NCBI RefSeq assembly: GCF_001425265.1
Contig: NZ_LMEC01000021.1
Span: forward strand, 434,001 to 498,000
Reading direction: 5' to 3'
Source of the DNA: Massilia sp. Root418
Lineage (GTDB): Bacteria > Pseudomonadota > Gammaproteobacteria > Burkholderiales > Burkholderiaceae_D
DNA length: 64,000 nt
In this document: positions 32,930 through 41,532 of the stretch, piece after piece
How positions within the stretch are numbered: position 1 is the stretch's first letter
Layout: each line of letters opens with the position of its first letter
The notes under the pieces: generated by a model
What the model saw: the letters and a program-made list of their open reading frames with translations, nothing else
The model's database searches: none
What the model was told of the DNA's origin: nothing
Position numbers and translations under genes: made by a program

Positions 32930-33739
32930 ATGAGCAGCCCGCTGCTGACGGGCGGCGCTGCCGCCTTTGCTGTCCTGGCCGCGCTGGCTGCCCCGGCGCT
33001 CGCCGCCGCACCGGCAAGCCCGGCATCCCCGGCCTGCCAGGGCACCATCTACCTCACCTTCGACACCGGCAGCCAGTCGCAGGCCGAGCTGATCGCGCAG
33101 ACCCTGAACAAACACCAGGTCAAGGCCACCTTCTTCCTTGCCAACGAGAAAACCGTGCGCGGCGACTATTCGCTGGACCCGTCCTGGGCGCCGTTCTGGC
33201 GCGCGCGCGCGGCCGAGGGCCACGCCTTCGGCTCGCACACCTTCGACCATGTGTACTGGCAAAAGGACGCGCCGGACGGCCGCCTGCAGGTCAAGCCGCA
33301 GTTCGGCGCGGCCGCAGGCAAGGTGCAGAACTGGACCCCGGCCCAGTACTGCGAAGAGATCAGGCGCGTCGACAGCCGCTTCCACGAACTGACCGGCAAG
33401 CACCTGGACCCGATCTGGCGCGCCCCCGGCGGCAAGACCTCGCCGCGCAGCCTGGCGGCAGGCGCCGCCTGCGGCTACGCCCACGTGGGCTGGGCCAAGG
33501 CCGGCTTCTCGGGCGACGAGCTCTCCAGCAGCGCCTGGCCGAATGCGGTATTGTTGGAGAAATCCCTGCGCGAGCTGCGCGGGGGCGACATCTTCATGGC
33601 CCACATGGGTATCTGGTCGCGCAAGGATCCCTGGGCGCCGGCCAACCTGGAACCGCTGATCGCGGGCCTGAAGCAGAAGGGCTATTGCTTCGCCACGCTG
33701 CGCGAGCACCCGGACTATTCACCTCGATTCAAGCATTGA
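32930..33739 (+). CDS. Exported polysaccharide deacetylase-like protein (NodB fold)
   Basis: This 269-residue protein has an N-terminal signal or anchor region (about 1-27). The NodB motifs are YLTFDTGSQ (Asp45) and SHTFDH (His103, His107), followed by the RAPGGK motif. The usual TFDDG motif is TFDTG here, so the second aspartate, which binds metal in classic deacetylases, is a threonine. Metal binding may still use the two histidines plus another acid. The start at 32930 lies 8 bases after the propeller stop. Possible substrates are an N- or O-acetylated surface polysaccharide or peptidoglycan. Confidence 0.82.
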   Translation: MSSPLLTGGAAAFAVLAALAAPALAAAPASPASPACQGTIYLTFDTGSQSQAELIAQTLNKHQVKATFFLANEKTVRGDYSLDPSWAPFWRARAAEGHAFGSHTFDHVYWQKDAPDGRLQVKPQFGAAAGKVQNWTPAQYCEEIRRVDSRFHELTGKHLDPIWRAPGGKTSPRSLAAGAACGYAHVGWAKAGFSGDELSSSAWPNAVLLEKSLRELRGGDIFMAHMGIWSRKDPWAPANLEPLIAGLKQKGYCFATLREHPDYSPRFKH

Positions 33740-33755
33740 AAAGTACCATCCAAGC

Positions 33756-34754
33756 ATGATCCAACTGTTAAGCGACTGGCTAGGCGCCGCCCAGGGCTGG
33801 CTGTTCGAAACCGTGATCCAGCCCATCCTGTTTTACGGCGGCCTGGGCGACATTACCGAGGAAGCCTTCGAAGGCACCGAGTGGCTGCTGATCGGCCTGG
33901 CCGAGCTTGTGCTGCTGTTCCTGGTGCTGCGGCCCATGGAGGCGCTGATCCCGGTGCACAAATTCACCGACCCGCGCGCGCGCTGGAACGACTTTATTTA
34001 CACCGTGCTGCACCGCCTCGGCCTGTTCACGGTGGTGATCTTCTTCACGCTGGACCCGCTGCTGGACCAGCTGAACGCGCTGCTGCGCCTGGAGGACGTG
34101 CGTCCCTTCAACCTGGAAAACCTGTTCCCGGACATCAGCCCGCTGTGGAGCTTTGTACTGTATCTGCTGGTGCTGGACTTCGTCGATTACTGGTATCACC
34201 GCGCCTCGCACCACTTCAACTGGTGGTGGGGCCTGCACAGCCTGCACCACAGCCAGATGAATATGAACCTGTGGAGCGACGACCGCAACCACCTGCTGGA
34301 CGACCTGCTGCGCGACGTGGTCATGGGCCTGGTGGCCATCGCCATCGGCGTGCCGCCGGCGCAGTACGTGCTGCTGGTGTCGCTGTCACGCATCATCCAG
34401 AGCCTGCAGCACGCCAATGTGCGCGTGCATTTCGGCGCCATCGGCGAGCGCCTGCTGGTGTCGCCGCGCTACCACCGCATGCACCACGCCATCGGCGTGG
34501 GCCACGAGTCGAAAGGCAAGGGCACCCTGGGCGGCTGCAATTTCGCCGTGCTGTTCCCGGTCTGGGACATGCTGTTCCGCACCGCGAACTTCACCCCCGA
34601 ATTCGTCCAGACCGGCATCCGCGACCAGCTGCCGCAGACCGCGCCGGACGGCAGCGTGGCGCCCGGCCGCGAGTATGGGCGCGGCTTCTGGCAGCAGCAG
34701 TGGCTGGGCCTGAAGCGCATGGTGCACAATTTTGGCAAGGAGCCGACGCAATGA
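33756..34754 (+). CDS. Sterol desaturase/fatty acid hydroxylase family membrane protein
   Basis: This 332-residue membrane di-iron oxygenase has about four to five hydrophobic segments. The three histidine boxes are complete: HRASHH (148-153), HSLHH (161-165) and HRMHH (240-244), plus DDRNHLLDD. Bacterial members act on lipids such as hydroxylated fatty acids or hopanoids. The substrate here is unknown. It starts 16 bases after the deacetylase gene and overlaps the next gene by 4 bases. Confidence 0.88.
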   Translation: MIQLLSDWLGAAQGWLFETVIQPILFYGGLGDITEEAFEGTEWLLIGLAELVLLFLVLRPMEALIPVHKFTDPRARWNDFIYTVLHRLGLFTVVIFFTLDPLLDQLNALLRLEDVRPFNLENLFPDISPLWSFVLYLLVLDFVDYWYHRASHHFNWWWGLHSLHHSQMNMNLWSDDRNHLLDDLLRDVVMGLVAIAIGVPPAQYVLLVSLSRIIQSLQHANVRVHFGAIGERLLVSPRYHRMHHAIGVGHESKGKGTLGGCNFAVLFPVWDMLFRTANFTPEFVQTGIRDQLPQTAPDGSVAPGREYGRGFWQQQWLGLKRMVHNFGKEPTQ

Positions 34755-35572
34755 GGAGTGTACTCAACGCCTACGGGCGCGCGCTGCTGTCCCAGCTGCA
34801 CGGCAAGATGCTGGTGCTGAGCATCGTGCCCTTCCTGCTGTCGGTGGCGCTGTGGGCGGTGCTGCTGTATTTCTGCCTGCAGCCCATGGTCGATTATGTG
34901 CACGCCGCCTTCATCGAGCACGACCTGTTCGGCAGCAGCACCCACTGGCTCAACAACCTGGGCCTGGGCGTGCTGAAGACGGTGGTGCCGCCGCTGATCG
35001 CCATGCTGACCCTGCTGCCGCTGATGATACTGACCGCGCTGATCTTCATCGGCGTGGCCGCCATGCCCTTCGTGGTGCGCCACGTGGGCGGGCGCCATTA
35101 CCCGCAGCTGGAGAAAAAGCGCGGCGGCAGCATCGCCGGCAGCGTGGCGGCCGCGCTGGGCGGCTTCGCCATCTTCGTGCTGGCCTGGTTCGTGGCGCTG
35201 CCGCTGTACCTGTTCCCGCCGGCCGCGCTGGTGGTGCAGGTGCTGCTGTGGGGCTGGCTGACGCAGCGCGTGATGACCTACGACGCGCTGGCCGACTACG
35301 CCAGCGCCGAGGAGCGTGCCGTGCTGCGGCGCGCGCACCGCTGGCAGCTGATGGCCATCGGCGTGGTGTCCGGCGTGGCCGGCGCCATCCCGGGCGTGGT
35401 GTGGGTGGGCGGCGCCACCATCGCGGTGGTGTTCTTCCCCTTCCTGGCGGCTGCGTCGATCTGGCTGTACATACTGATATTTATCTTCACCGGCTTGTGG
35501 TTTGAGTATTATTGTCTGGAGGCGCTGCAGCAGCAGCGCGCGGTGACTTTGCAATCCGACCAAACTGAATAG
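34751..35572 (+). CDS. EI24-domain integral membrane protein
   Basis: This 273-residue protein has about five to six membrane segments. The ATG at 34751 overlaps the preceding stop (ATGA), so the two are translationally coupled. The sequence, with GVAAMPFVVRHVGGRHYPQLEKKRGG and LTQRVMTYDALADYAS, fits the EI24 family that includes CysZ-like proteins. There is no sulfate assimilation gene nearby, so a CysZ function is not supported. Its coupling to a lipid oxygenase suggests an envelope lipid role, which is inference. Confidence 0.8.
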   Translation: MRSVLNAYGRALLSQLHGKMLVLSIVPFLLSVALWAVLLYFCLQPMVDYVHAAFIEHDLFGSSTHWLNNLGLGVLKTVVPPLIAMLTLLPLMILTALIFIGVAAMPFVVRHVGGRHYPQLEKKRGGSIAGSVAAALGGFAIFVLAWFVALPLYLFPPAALVVQVLLWGWLTQRVMTYDALADYASAEERAVLRRAHRWQLMAIGVVSGVAGAIPGVVWVGGATIAVVFFPFLAAASIWLYILIFIFTGLWFEYYCLEALQQQRAVTLQSDQTE

Positions 35573-35581
35573 GGCAGGGCT

Positions 35582-36367
35582 ATGGCTATTGGACTTATCA
35601 TCATCGGCGACGAAATCCTGTCGGGCAAACGCGTCGACCAGCATTTCCCCAAAGTGGTGCAGCTGCTGGCTGCGCGCGGCTTGCAGCTGGGCTGGGCCGA
35701 ATACCTGGGCGACGATCCGGCGCGCATCACGGCCGCGCTCAAGCGCAGCTTCGCCAGCGGCGACATCGTGTTCTCCTGCGGCGGCATCGGCGCCACGCCG
35801 GACGACCACACGCGCCAGGCCGCGGCCGATGCGCTGGGCCTGCCGCTGGTGCTGCACGAGCAGGGCAAGCAGAACATCCAGCAGCGCATCCTGCAGATGG
35901 GGCGCGAGGCGGGCCAGGCGGTGGACCTCGATTCGGAGGAGAACCTGCACCGCCTGAAGATGGCTGAATTCCCGGACGGCGCGGCGCTGGTGCCCAACCC
36001 CTACAACAACGTGGCCGGCTTCGCCATCCGCAACCATTACTTCGTGCCGGGCTTCCCGGTGATGGCCTGGCCCATGATCGAATGGGTGCTCGACACCCAT
36101 TACGCGGACCTGTTCAACCGCGAGCCGCGCGCCGAGCACGGCACGCTGGTGTATGAGGCGGCCGAGTCGGCCCTCACGCCGCTGATGGTGGCGCTGGAGG
36201 CGCAATACCCGCGCATCAAGGTGTTCAGCCTGCCCAGCGTGGGCGATGCCAACACGCGCCGGCACATCGAGCTGGGCGTGAAGGGCGAGCCCGGCCAGGC
36301 GGCCGAAGCATACGCGCAAATGTGCGCCGAGCTGGACCGCCTGAAGGTGGAATACGTGCGCTTGTAA
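35582..36367 (+). CDS. CinA-like molybdopterin-binding domain protein
   Basis: This 261-residue protein carries a MoaB/CinA-type nucleotide or pterin-binding domain: IIIGDEILSGKRVDQ, then FSCGGIGATPDDHTRQAAADALG. It lacks the C-terminal pyridine nucleotide amidase domain of full-length CinA (about 400 residues). It lies 9 bases after the EI24 gene, the last of the packed set. Annotation as competence/damage-inducible protein is by family only. Confidence 0.88.
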   Translation: MAIGLIIIGDEILSGKRVDQHFPKVVQLLAARGLQLGWAEYLGDDPARITAALKRSFASGDIVFSCGGIGATPDDHTRQAAADALGLPLVLHEQGKQNIQQRILQMGREAGQAVDLDSEENLHRLKMAEFPDGAALVPNPYNNVAGFAIRNHYFVPGFPVMAWPMIEWVLDTHYADLFNREPRAEHGTLVYEAAESALTPLMVALEAQYPRIKVFSLPSVGDANTRRHIELGVKGEPGQAAEAYAQMCAELDRLKVEYVRL

Positions 36368-36567
36368 GACGCAGGATGACAGCGCTGTGACTGCCGTGTT
36401 ACAGCTCAGCCGCAGCTCAGCTGTATACGTTGTTTTTTTGCGAAAAAGCCTGATCGCAGATCAAATAATCAGCGTACCGGCCTGTGCGTGCGTTGCCGAT
36501 GTGGTGCAATGGATAGCAAGAGCAGGTACCACTGAATCACCACGGCAAAGCAAGATTAAGCAATATC

Positions 36568-39500
36568 ATGGCAAGCAACCCAGGCAATCGACGTTTCCGC
36601 AGGCCCCTCATCGTTGCGCGCGCAGTGCGCAAATTGCGTGCAGGCGCAACAGTCTTCGGACTGAGCCGCCGCAGCCGCCTGCGGGTGGTGCCGCCGCCGC
36701 AGACCGCCGTGCTGCTGCACGCGCAGGCTGCCGGCCCGGACCCGGCCGAACCGGCCAAGCCCCGCAGCAAGCGCCCGCGCAACGCCTTGATCCTGTTGCT
36801 GCTGGCGCTGCTGTCGCTGGCAGTGTGGTGGGCGCTGCAGGAAATGCGCACCTCCTCGCTGCAGGCCAGGTTCTTCTCCGAGCTGGCCGGCAAGGTCAGC
36901 TACAAGGTCGAGCCCGGCCCCAGCAAGGCCATCCGTTTCCCGCACGACAGCCCCTACGACGAGCGGCTGGGCTACGCCAACCTGCCCGACTACCTGGGCA
37001 AGCTGAAAACGCGCGACTATGAAGTGGCCGCGCAGGCGCGCTTCTCGCCCAAGATGATCGAGCTGTCCGACATGGGCATCTTCGCCACCTACCGCGAGAA
37101 GACCCGCACCGGCCTGCACATCGTGGACTGCCGCGCCGAGCCGCTGTTTACCGCCAGCTACCCGGAGCGCATCTACCCCGGCTTCAAGGAAACCCCCACC
37201 GCGCTGGTGCAAAGCCTGCTGTTCATCGAGAACCGCGAGCTGCTCGACAACACCTACCCGAAGCGCAACCCGGCCGTGGAATGGGACCGCCTGAGCAAGG
37301 CGGTGCTGGAGAAGTCCGTCAGCGCCGTGGCGGGCGGCCACCGCGCCGCCGGCGGCAGCACGCTGGCCACCCAGATTGAAAAATACCGCCACTCGCCAGA
37401 AGGCCGCACCGGCTCGATGAAGGACAAGCTGCAGCAGATGATCTCGGCCACCCTGCGCGCCTACCAGCACGGCCCGGACACCACCGCCGTGCGGCGCCAG
37501 ATCGTGGTGGACTATCTGAACACGGTGCCGCTGTCGGCCAAGCCGGGCTACGGCGAGGTGAACGGCATCGGCGACGGCATGTGGGTCTGGTACGGCCGCG
37601 ACTTCAATGAAATCAACCGCCTGCTGAGCGGCAAGATGGACCAGCCGGGCAGCGCGCTGGCCTTCAAGGAAGCCCTCAGCCTGCTGATCGCGCAGCGCCG
37701 CCCGAGCTACTACCTGGGCGCTGGCGACGCCGACCTGGAAACCCTGGCCAACAGCCATCTGCGCGTGCTGGCGCAGGCCGGCATCATCACGCCGGAACTG
37801 CGCGACGCGGCGCTCAAGGTGCGCCTGCATCCGGCCGCCGGCAATGGCCTGGCGGCGGCGCCGGACATGTCCTTCGTCGAGCGCAAGGCCTCCAACTCGG
37901 TGCGCAACCACCTGGCCAACCTGCTGGGCGACAACCGCATGTACAACCTGGACCGGCTGGACCTGAACGTGGTCAGCACGCTGGACGCGCAGGCGCAGCG
38001 CGCCGTGACGCAGGTGCTGCGCGACCTGCGCGACCCGGAGATGGCCAAGGCCGCCGGCCTGACCGGCAAGGGCATGCTGGGCAACGGCGACCCGGCCAAC
38101 GTGGTGTACAGCTTCACCCTGCTGGAAAAAGGCGAGGGCAGCAACTACCTGCGCCTGCAGACCGACAACTTCGACCAGCCGCTGGACATCAACGAAGGCG
38201 CCAAGCTGGACCTGGGCTCCACCGCCAAGCTGCGCACCCTGGTGACCTACCTGGACATCATCGACCAGCTGCACAAGCGCTACAAGGACATGAGCCCGGA
38301 TGCACTGCGCAAGGTCACGCTGGCGCCGCAGGACCGCCTGAGCCAGTGGGCGGTGGCCTACTTCCTGGAACACCCTGCGGACAAGCGCGACCTGCCGTCC
38401 ATGCTGGCCGAAGCCATGGAGCGCAAATACTCCGGCAACCCGGGCGAGGGCTTCTTCACCGGCGGCGGCGTACACACTTTCGGCAACTTCTCGAAAGAGG
38501 ACGACAGCCGCATCCTGACCGTGCGCGAAGCGCTGCGCCGCTCCACCAACCTGGTGTTCGTGCGCCTGATGCGCGACGTGGTGAAGTACTACATGTTCCA
38601 GGCGCCCGGCTCCTCGGCCTCGCTGCTGGCCGACGCCGACGACCCGCGCCGCGCCGAATACCTGGCCCGCTTCGCCGACAAGGAAGGCAAGGAATTCCTG
38701 TACCGCTTCTATTCCAAGTACCGCGGCAAGCCGAAGGCGGAACTGGACAAGATCCTGGTGGCCAGCATCCGCCCGACCCCGGTGCGGCTGGCCAATATCC
38801 ACCGCACCCTGTTCCCGAACGCCACGGTGGAGCAGTTCAGCGCCTACCTGAACGACAACCTGCCGTCGCAGAACGAGATCCAGGACGACCGCGCGGCCAA
38901 GATGTACGAGCAGTACGCGATGGACAAGTGGTCGCTGGCCGACCGCGGCTACCTGGCCAATGTGCACCCGCTGGAGCTGTGGCTGGTGGCCTACCTGCGC
39001 AACAACGAGGGCGCCACCATGGCGCAGGCAGTGGCGGCCAGCGAGAAGGAGCGCCAGGAGGTGTACCAGTGGCTGTTCAAGACGCACCGCAAGCACGCGC
39101 AGGACAAGCGCATCGCCGGCCTGGTGGAGATGGAGAGCTTCATGGCCATCCACCGCCAGTGGAAGAAGATGGGCTATCCCTTCGAGTCGCTGGTGCCGTC
39201 CTACGCCACCACGCTGGGCGCCTCGGCCGACCGGCCTTCCGCGCTGGCCGAGATGATGGGCATTATCATCAACGGCGGCGTGCGCCAGAGCAGCCAGCGC
39301 ATCACCTCGCTGCACTTCGCCTCCGGCACGCCGTACGAGACCCTGGTCAAGCGCGGCAAGCCGACCAGCAATGAACAGGTGCTCTCGCCCGAAGTGGCGC
39401 GCGCGGCGGCGGACGCGATCCGCGAAGTGGTGTCGGACGGCACCGCCAAGCGCGTCAAGGCTGCTTTCGTGAAGGCCGACGGCTCCATCATCCCGGTGGG

Positions 39501-39867
39501 CGGCAAGACCGGCACCGGCGACCAGCGCTTCGAAGTGTACGGCGGCGGCGGGCGGCTGATTGAATCGCGCTTCGTGAACCGCTCGGCCACCTTCGTGTTC
39601 AACATCGGCGAGCGCTTCTTCGGCAGCATGACGGCGTATGTGCACGGGCCGGAATCGAAGAACTACGATTTCACCAGCGCGCTGCCGGTGCAGCTGCTGG
39701 TGGTGCTGGCGCCCAGCCTGATGCCGCTGATCGAACCGAACGCGCCGCCCAGGGCCGGCGTGCTGGCGGCGGTGCACAGTCCGGATGCCGCAGGCGCCAA
39801 GCCCGCGCTGGCGCCTGCCGCAGCGGCTCCGGCCGCCAGGCCGCCGCTGCGCGCCTGCGGAGGCTGA
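36568..39867 (+). CDS. Large bifunctional penicillin-binding protein-like (GT51 transglycosylase plus transpeptidase)
   Basis: This 1099-residue inner-membrane protein has one TM segment at about 72-90. The GT51 region has catalytic-type Glu221 in LFIENREL (normally EDR) and GGSTLATQIEK. The transpeptidase motifs are present: S551TAK554, S659TN661 and K980TG982. The distance from SxxK to KTG is about 430 residues, much longer than in PBP1a or PBP1b, and the domain contains long helical inserts. A Pro/Ala-rich tail ends the protein. It probably makes peptidoglycan or a specialised form of it. The 200 bases upstream contain no gene and no convincing ribosome binding site. Confidence 0.85.
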   Translation: MASNPGNRRFRRPLIVARAVRKLRAGATVFGLSRRSRLRVVPPPQTAVLLHAQAAGPDPAEPAKPRSKRPRNALILLLLALLSLAVWWALQEMRTSSLQARFFSELAGKVSYKVEPGPSKAIRFPHDSPYDERLGYANLPDYLGKLKTRDYEVAAQARFSPKMIELSDMGIFATYREKTRTGLHIVDCRAEPLFTASYPERIYPGFKETPTALVQSLLFIENRELLDNTYPKRNPAVEWDRLSKAVLEKSVSAVAGGHRAAGGSTLATQIEKYRHSPEGRTGSMKDKLQQMISATLRAYQHGPDTTAVRRQIVVDYLNTVPLSAKPGYGEVNGIGDGMWVWYGRDFNEINRLLSGKMDQPGSALAFKEALSLLIAQRRPSYYLGAGDADLETLANSHLRVLAQAGIITPELRDAALKVRLHPAAGNGLAAAPDMSFVERKASNSVRNHLANLLGDNRMYNLDRLDLNVVSTLDAQAQRAVTQVLRDLRDPEMAKAAGLTGKGMLGNGDPANVVYSFTLLEKGEGSNYLRLQTDNFDQPLDINEGAKLDLGSTAKLRTLVTYLDIIDQLHKRYKDMSPDALRKVTLAPQDRLSQWAVAYFLEHPADKRDLPSMLAEAMERKYSGNPGEGFFTGGGVHTFGNFSKEDDSRILTVREALRRSTNLVFVRLMRDVVKYYMFQAPGSSASLLADADDPRRAEYLARFADKEGKEFLYRFYSKYRGKPKAELDKILVASIRPTPVRLANIHRTLFPNATVEQFSAYLNDNLPSQNEIQDDRAAKMYEQYAMDKWSLADRGYLANVHPLELWLVAYLRNNEGATMAQAVAASEKERQEVYQWLFKTHRKHAQDKRIAGLVEMESFMAIHRQWKKMGYPFESLVPSYATTLGASADRPSALAEMMGIIINGGVRQSSQRITSLHFASGTPYETLVKRGKPTSNEQVLSPEVARAAADAIREVVSDGTAKRVKAAFVKADGSIIPVGGKTGTGDQRFEVYGGGGRLIESRFVNRSATFVFNIGERFFGSMTAYVHGPESKNYDFTSALPVQLLVVLAPSLMPLIEPNAPPRAGVLAAVHSPDAAGAKPALAPAAAAPAARPPLRACGG

Positions 39868-39886
39868 TGGCCGGGCCGGCGGAATC

Positions 39887-39972
39887 GGCGGGTTACAGCG
39901 TTCCGCCTAACCCGCCCTACGGTATCCCGGCACTTCGTAGGGCGGGTTAGGCGCGCAGCGCCGTAACCCGCC
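39887..39972. repeat. Paired inverted REP-like units, family B locus 3
   Basis: Unit one at 39887-39921 and unit two at 39936-39972 are in opposite orientation, separated by 14 bases. Both have GGCGGGTTA/TAACCCGCC ends with the CCCTACG/CGTAGGG flanks facing each other. It follows the large penicillin-binding protein gene by 20 bases. This is the only locus of the family that sits between two genes in the same direction. Confidence 0.92.
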
Positions 39973-40049
39973 GAAGCGCCGAAGCCGCCGAACCCGCCAC
40001 CCCGCGCGGCGCTTGCATGTTTGGCCATTTGTTGGCATGGTGTCACCCC

Positions 40050-41405
40050 ATGAAACCCATGCGCCACCACATGACCAAAGTGACCAAGATCCTCAACTTC
40101 TCGCGCTTCTCCCTGCGCGACCTGATCGTCGCATCCGGTCCCACCATCCTCGCCATCGCCGCCGTCTGCGTGCTGGCCTACGTGCTGGTCGATCCCGCGC
40201 CGCCGCGCGTGGTCACCCTCTCCACCGGCCAGGAAAACGGCGCCTATGAGGCTTTCGGCAAGAAATACGCCGAACTGCTGGGCAAGCACGGCATCAAGGT
40301 GGTGCTGAAGCCGTCCATGGGCTCCTACGAGAACCTGCAGCGCCTGGCCGCCGGCGAGGCCGACATCGCCTTCCTGCAAAGCGGCACCACCAGCCAGGAC
40401 GAAGCCGAGCGGCGCAACCTGGTGTCGCTGGGCAGCCTGTTCACCGAGCCGCTGTGGCTGTTCCTGCGCGACGACGTCAAGGCCAAGGACCTCACGCAAT
40501 TGAAGGGCTTGCGCATCAACTTCGGTCCGGAAGGCAGCGGCGCGCCGCGCCTGTTCAAGCAGGTGCTGGAGGCGAACGGCCTGGAGGCGACCGACCTGAA
40601 GGTCAGCTCGCTGGCCAACACGCCCGCCACCGTGGAGCTGCTGGAAAAGCGCATCGACGGCCTGGTGTTCAGCTCCGCGCCGGACGCGCCCCTGATCCAG
40701 ATGCTGCTCATCACCCCCGGCATCAAGCTGTTCGACTTCACCCAGGCCGAGGCCTACACGCGGCGCCTGCCTTTCCTGACCCACGTGGTGCTGCCGCGCG
40801 GGATCGTGGACCTGGGGCGCGACCTGCCCGCCAAGGACTACCACCTGATCGCCCCGACCGCCACCCTGGTGGCGCGCGACGACCTGCACCCGGCGCTGGT
40901 GGACCTGCTGGTGCAGGCGGCCAGCACCATCCACGGCGGCGCCGGCTGGTTCCAGCAGCAGGGCCAGTTCCCGTCGCCCAAGTACAGCGAGATCCCGGTG
41001 GCGCACGAGGCGGCCAAGTTCTACAAGGACGGGCCGCCCTTCCTGCAGCGCTACATGAGCTTCTGGCTGGCCAACTTCTTCGACCGCATGTGGGTGGTGG
41101 TGGTGGCGCTGGGCGCGCTGATCCTGCCGCTGTCGAAAGTGATCCCGCCGCTGTACGTATGGCGCATCCGATCGCGCGTGTTCCGCTGGTACGGCCAGCT
41201 GCGCAGCGTGGAGCAGGCGCTGGCCGCCGCGCCCGAGGACAAGCGCGACCAGGTCTGCGCCGAGCAGATGGCGCAGCTCAACGACATCGAGGAGAAGGTC
41301 AACCAGATCTCCATCCCGCTGTCGTTTGCCGACGACCTGTACGGCCTGCGCAGCCATATCAACCTGGTGCGGCAGCGCATCCTGGCCAGCCACGATGGCG
41401 CATGA
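40050..41405 (+). CDS. Membrane-anchored TAXI-family solute-binding protein
   Basis: This protein of about 451 residues is related to the binding proteins of TRAP-TAXI transporters (STGQENGAYEAFGKKYAELL, then MGSYENLQRLAAGEADIAFLQSG). It is not a free periplasmic protein: a membrane segment near the N-terminus and a second one late in the sequence (about WVVVVALGALILPLSKV) anchor it at both ends. A charged helical region of about 80 residues follows on the cytoplasmic side. No TRAP permease gene is adjacent. In-frame ATGs at 40050, 40059 and 40071 all lack a good ribosome binding site, so the start is uncertain. Confidence 0.8.
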   Translation: MKPMRHHMTKVTKILNFSRFSLRDLIVASGPTILAIAAVCVLAYVLVDPAPPRVVTLSTGQENGAYEAFGKKYAELLGKHGIKVVLKPSMGSYENLQRLAAGEADIAFLQSGTTSQDEAERRNLVSLGSLFTEPLWLFLRDDVKAKDLTQLKGLRINFGPEGSGAPRLFKQVLEANGLEATDLKVSSLANTPATVELLEKRIDGLVFSSAPDAPLIQMLLITPGIKLFDFTQAEAYTRRLPFLTHVVLPRGIVDLGRDLPAKDYHLIAPTATLVARDDLHPALVDLLVQAASTIHGGAGWFQQQGQFPSPKYSEIPVAHEAAKFYKDGPPFLQRYMSFWLANFFDRMWVVVVALGALILPLSKVIPPLYVWRIRSRVFRWYGQLRSVEQALAAAPEDKRDQVCAEQMAQLNDIEEKVNQISIPLSFADDLYGLRSHINLVRQRILASHDGA

Positions 41406-41409
41406 TCGC

Positions 41410-41425
41410 TAAGTAATATTACTTA
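41410..41425. promoter_or_regulatory. 16-bp perfect palindrome upstream of a TonB receptor gene
   Basis: TAAGTAATATTACTTA is a perfect AT-rich palindrome with no loop, 5 bases after the preceding stop codon and 38 bases before a predicted -35 box. The form suits a dimeric repressor or activator site. No regulator is encoded next to it. Confidence 0.5.
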
Positions 41426-41462
41426 ATTGTTACAGCGGCGCGACAGAGCGCTTGCATTTGCT

Positions 41463-41492
41463 TTGACTTTCCATTTTTGGCCCGGTGATACT
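41463..41492 (+). promoter_or_regulatory. Candidate sigma-70 promoter of the TonB receptor gene at 41533
   Basis: TTGACT (41463-41468) and GATACT (41487-41492) are 18 bases apart, about 40 bases before the start codon. An AAGGAGG directly after the -10 box has no start codon at the right distance. Confidence 0.55.
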
Positions 41493-41532
41493 AAGGAGGC
41501 ATAAGAAAAATTCAACTACACCAGGAGTAGCA

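Noticed and set aside
34751..35572. CysZ sulfate transporter annotation for the EI24 protein
   Set aside because: No sulfate assimilation genes are near and the protein is coupled to a lipid oxygenase, so only the family name is supported.
36490..36540. tRNA-like stretch GGTGCAATGGATAGCAAGAGCAGG before the penicillin-binding protein gene
   Set aside because: It resembles a D-arm only. There is no T-arm GGTTCGAATCC and no acceptor stem.
36556..39777. Open frame of 1073 codons antisense to the penicillin-binding protein gene
   Set aside because: High GC removes stop codons on the opposite strand. The sense strand carries all catalytic motifs, and the antisense product shows no domain.
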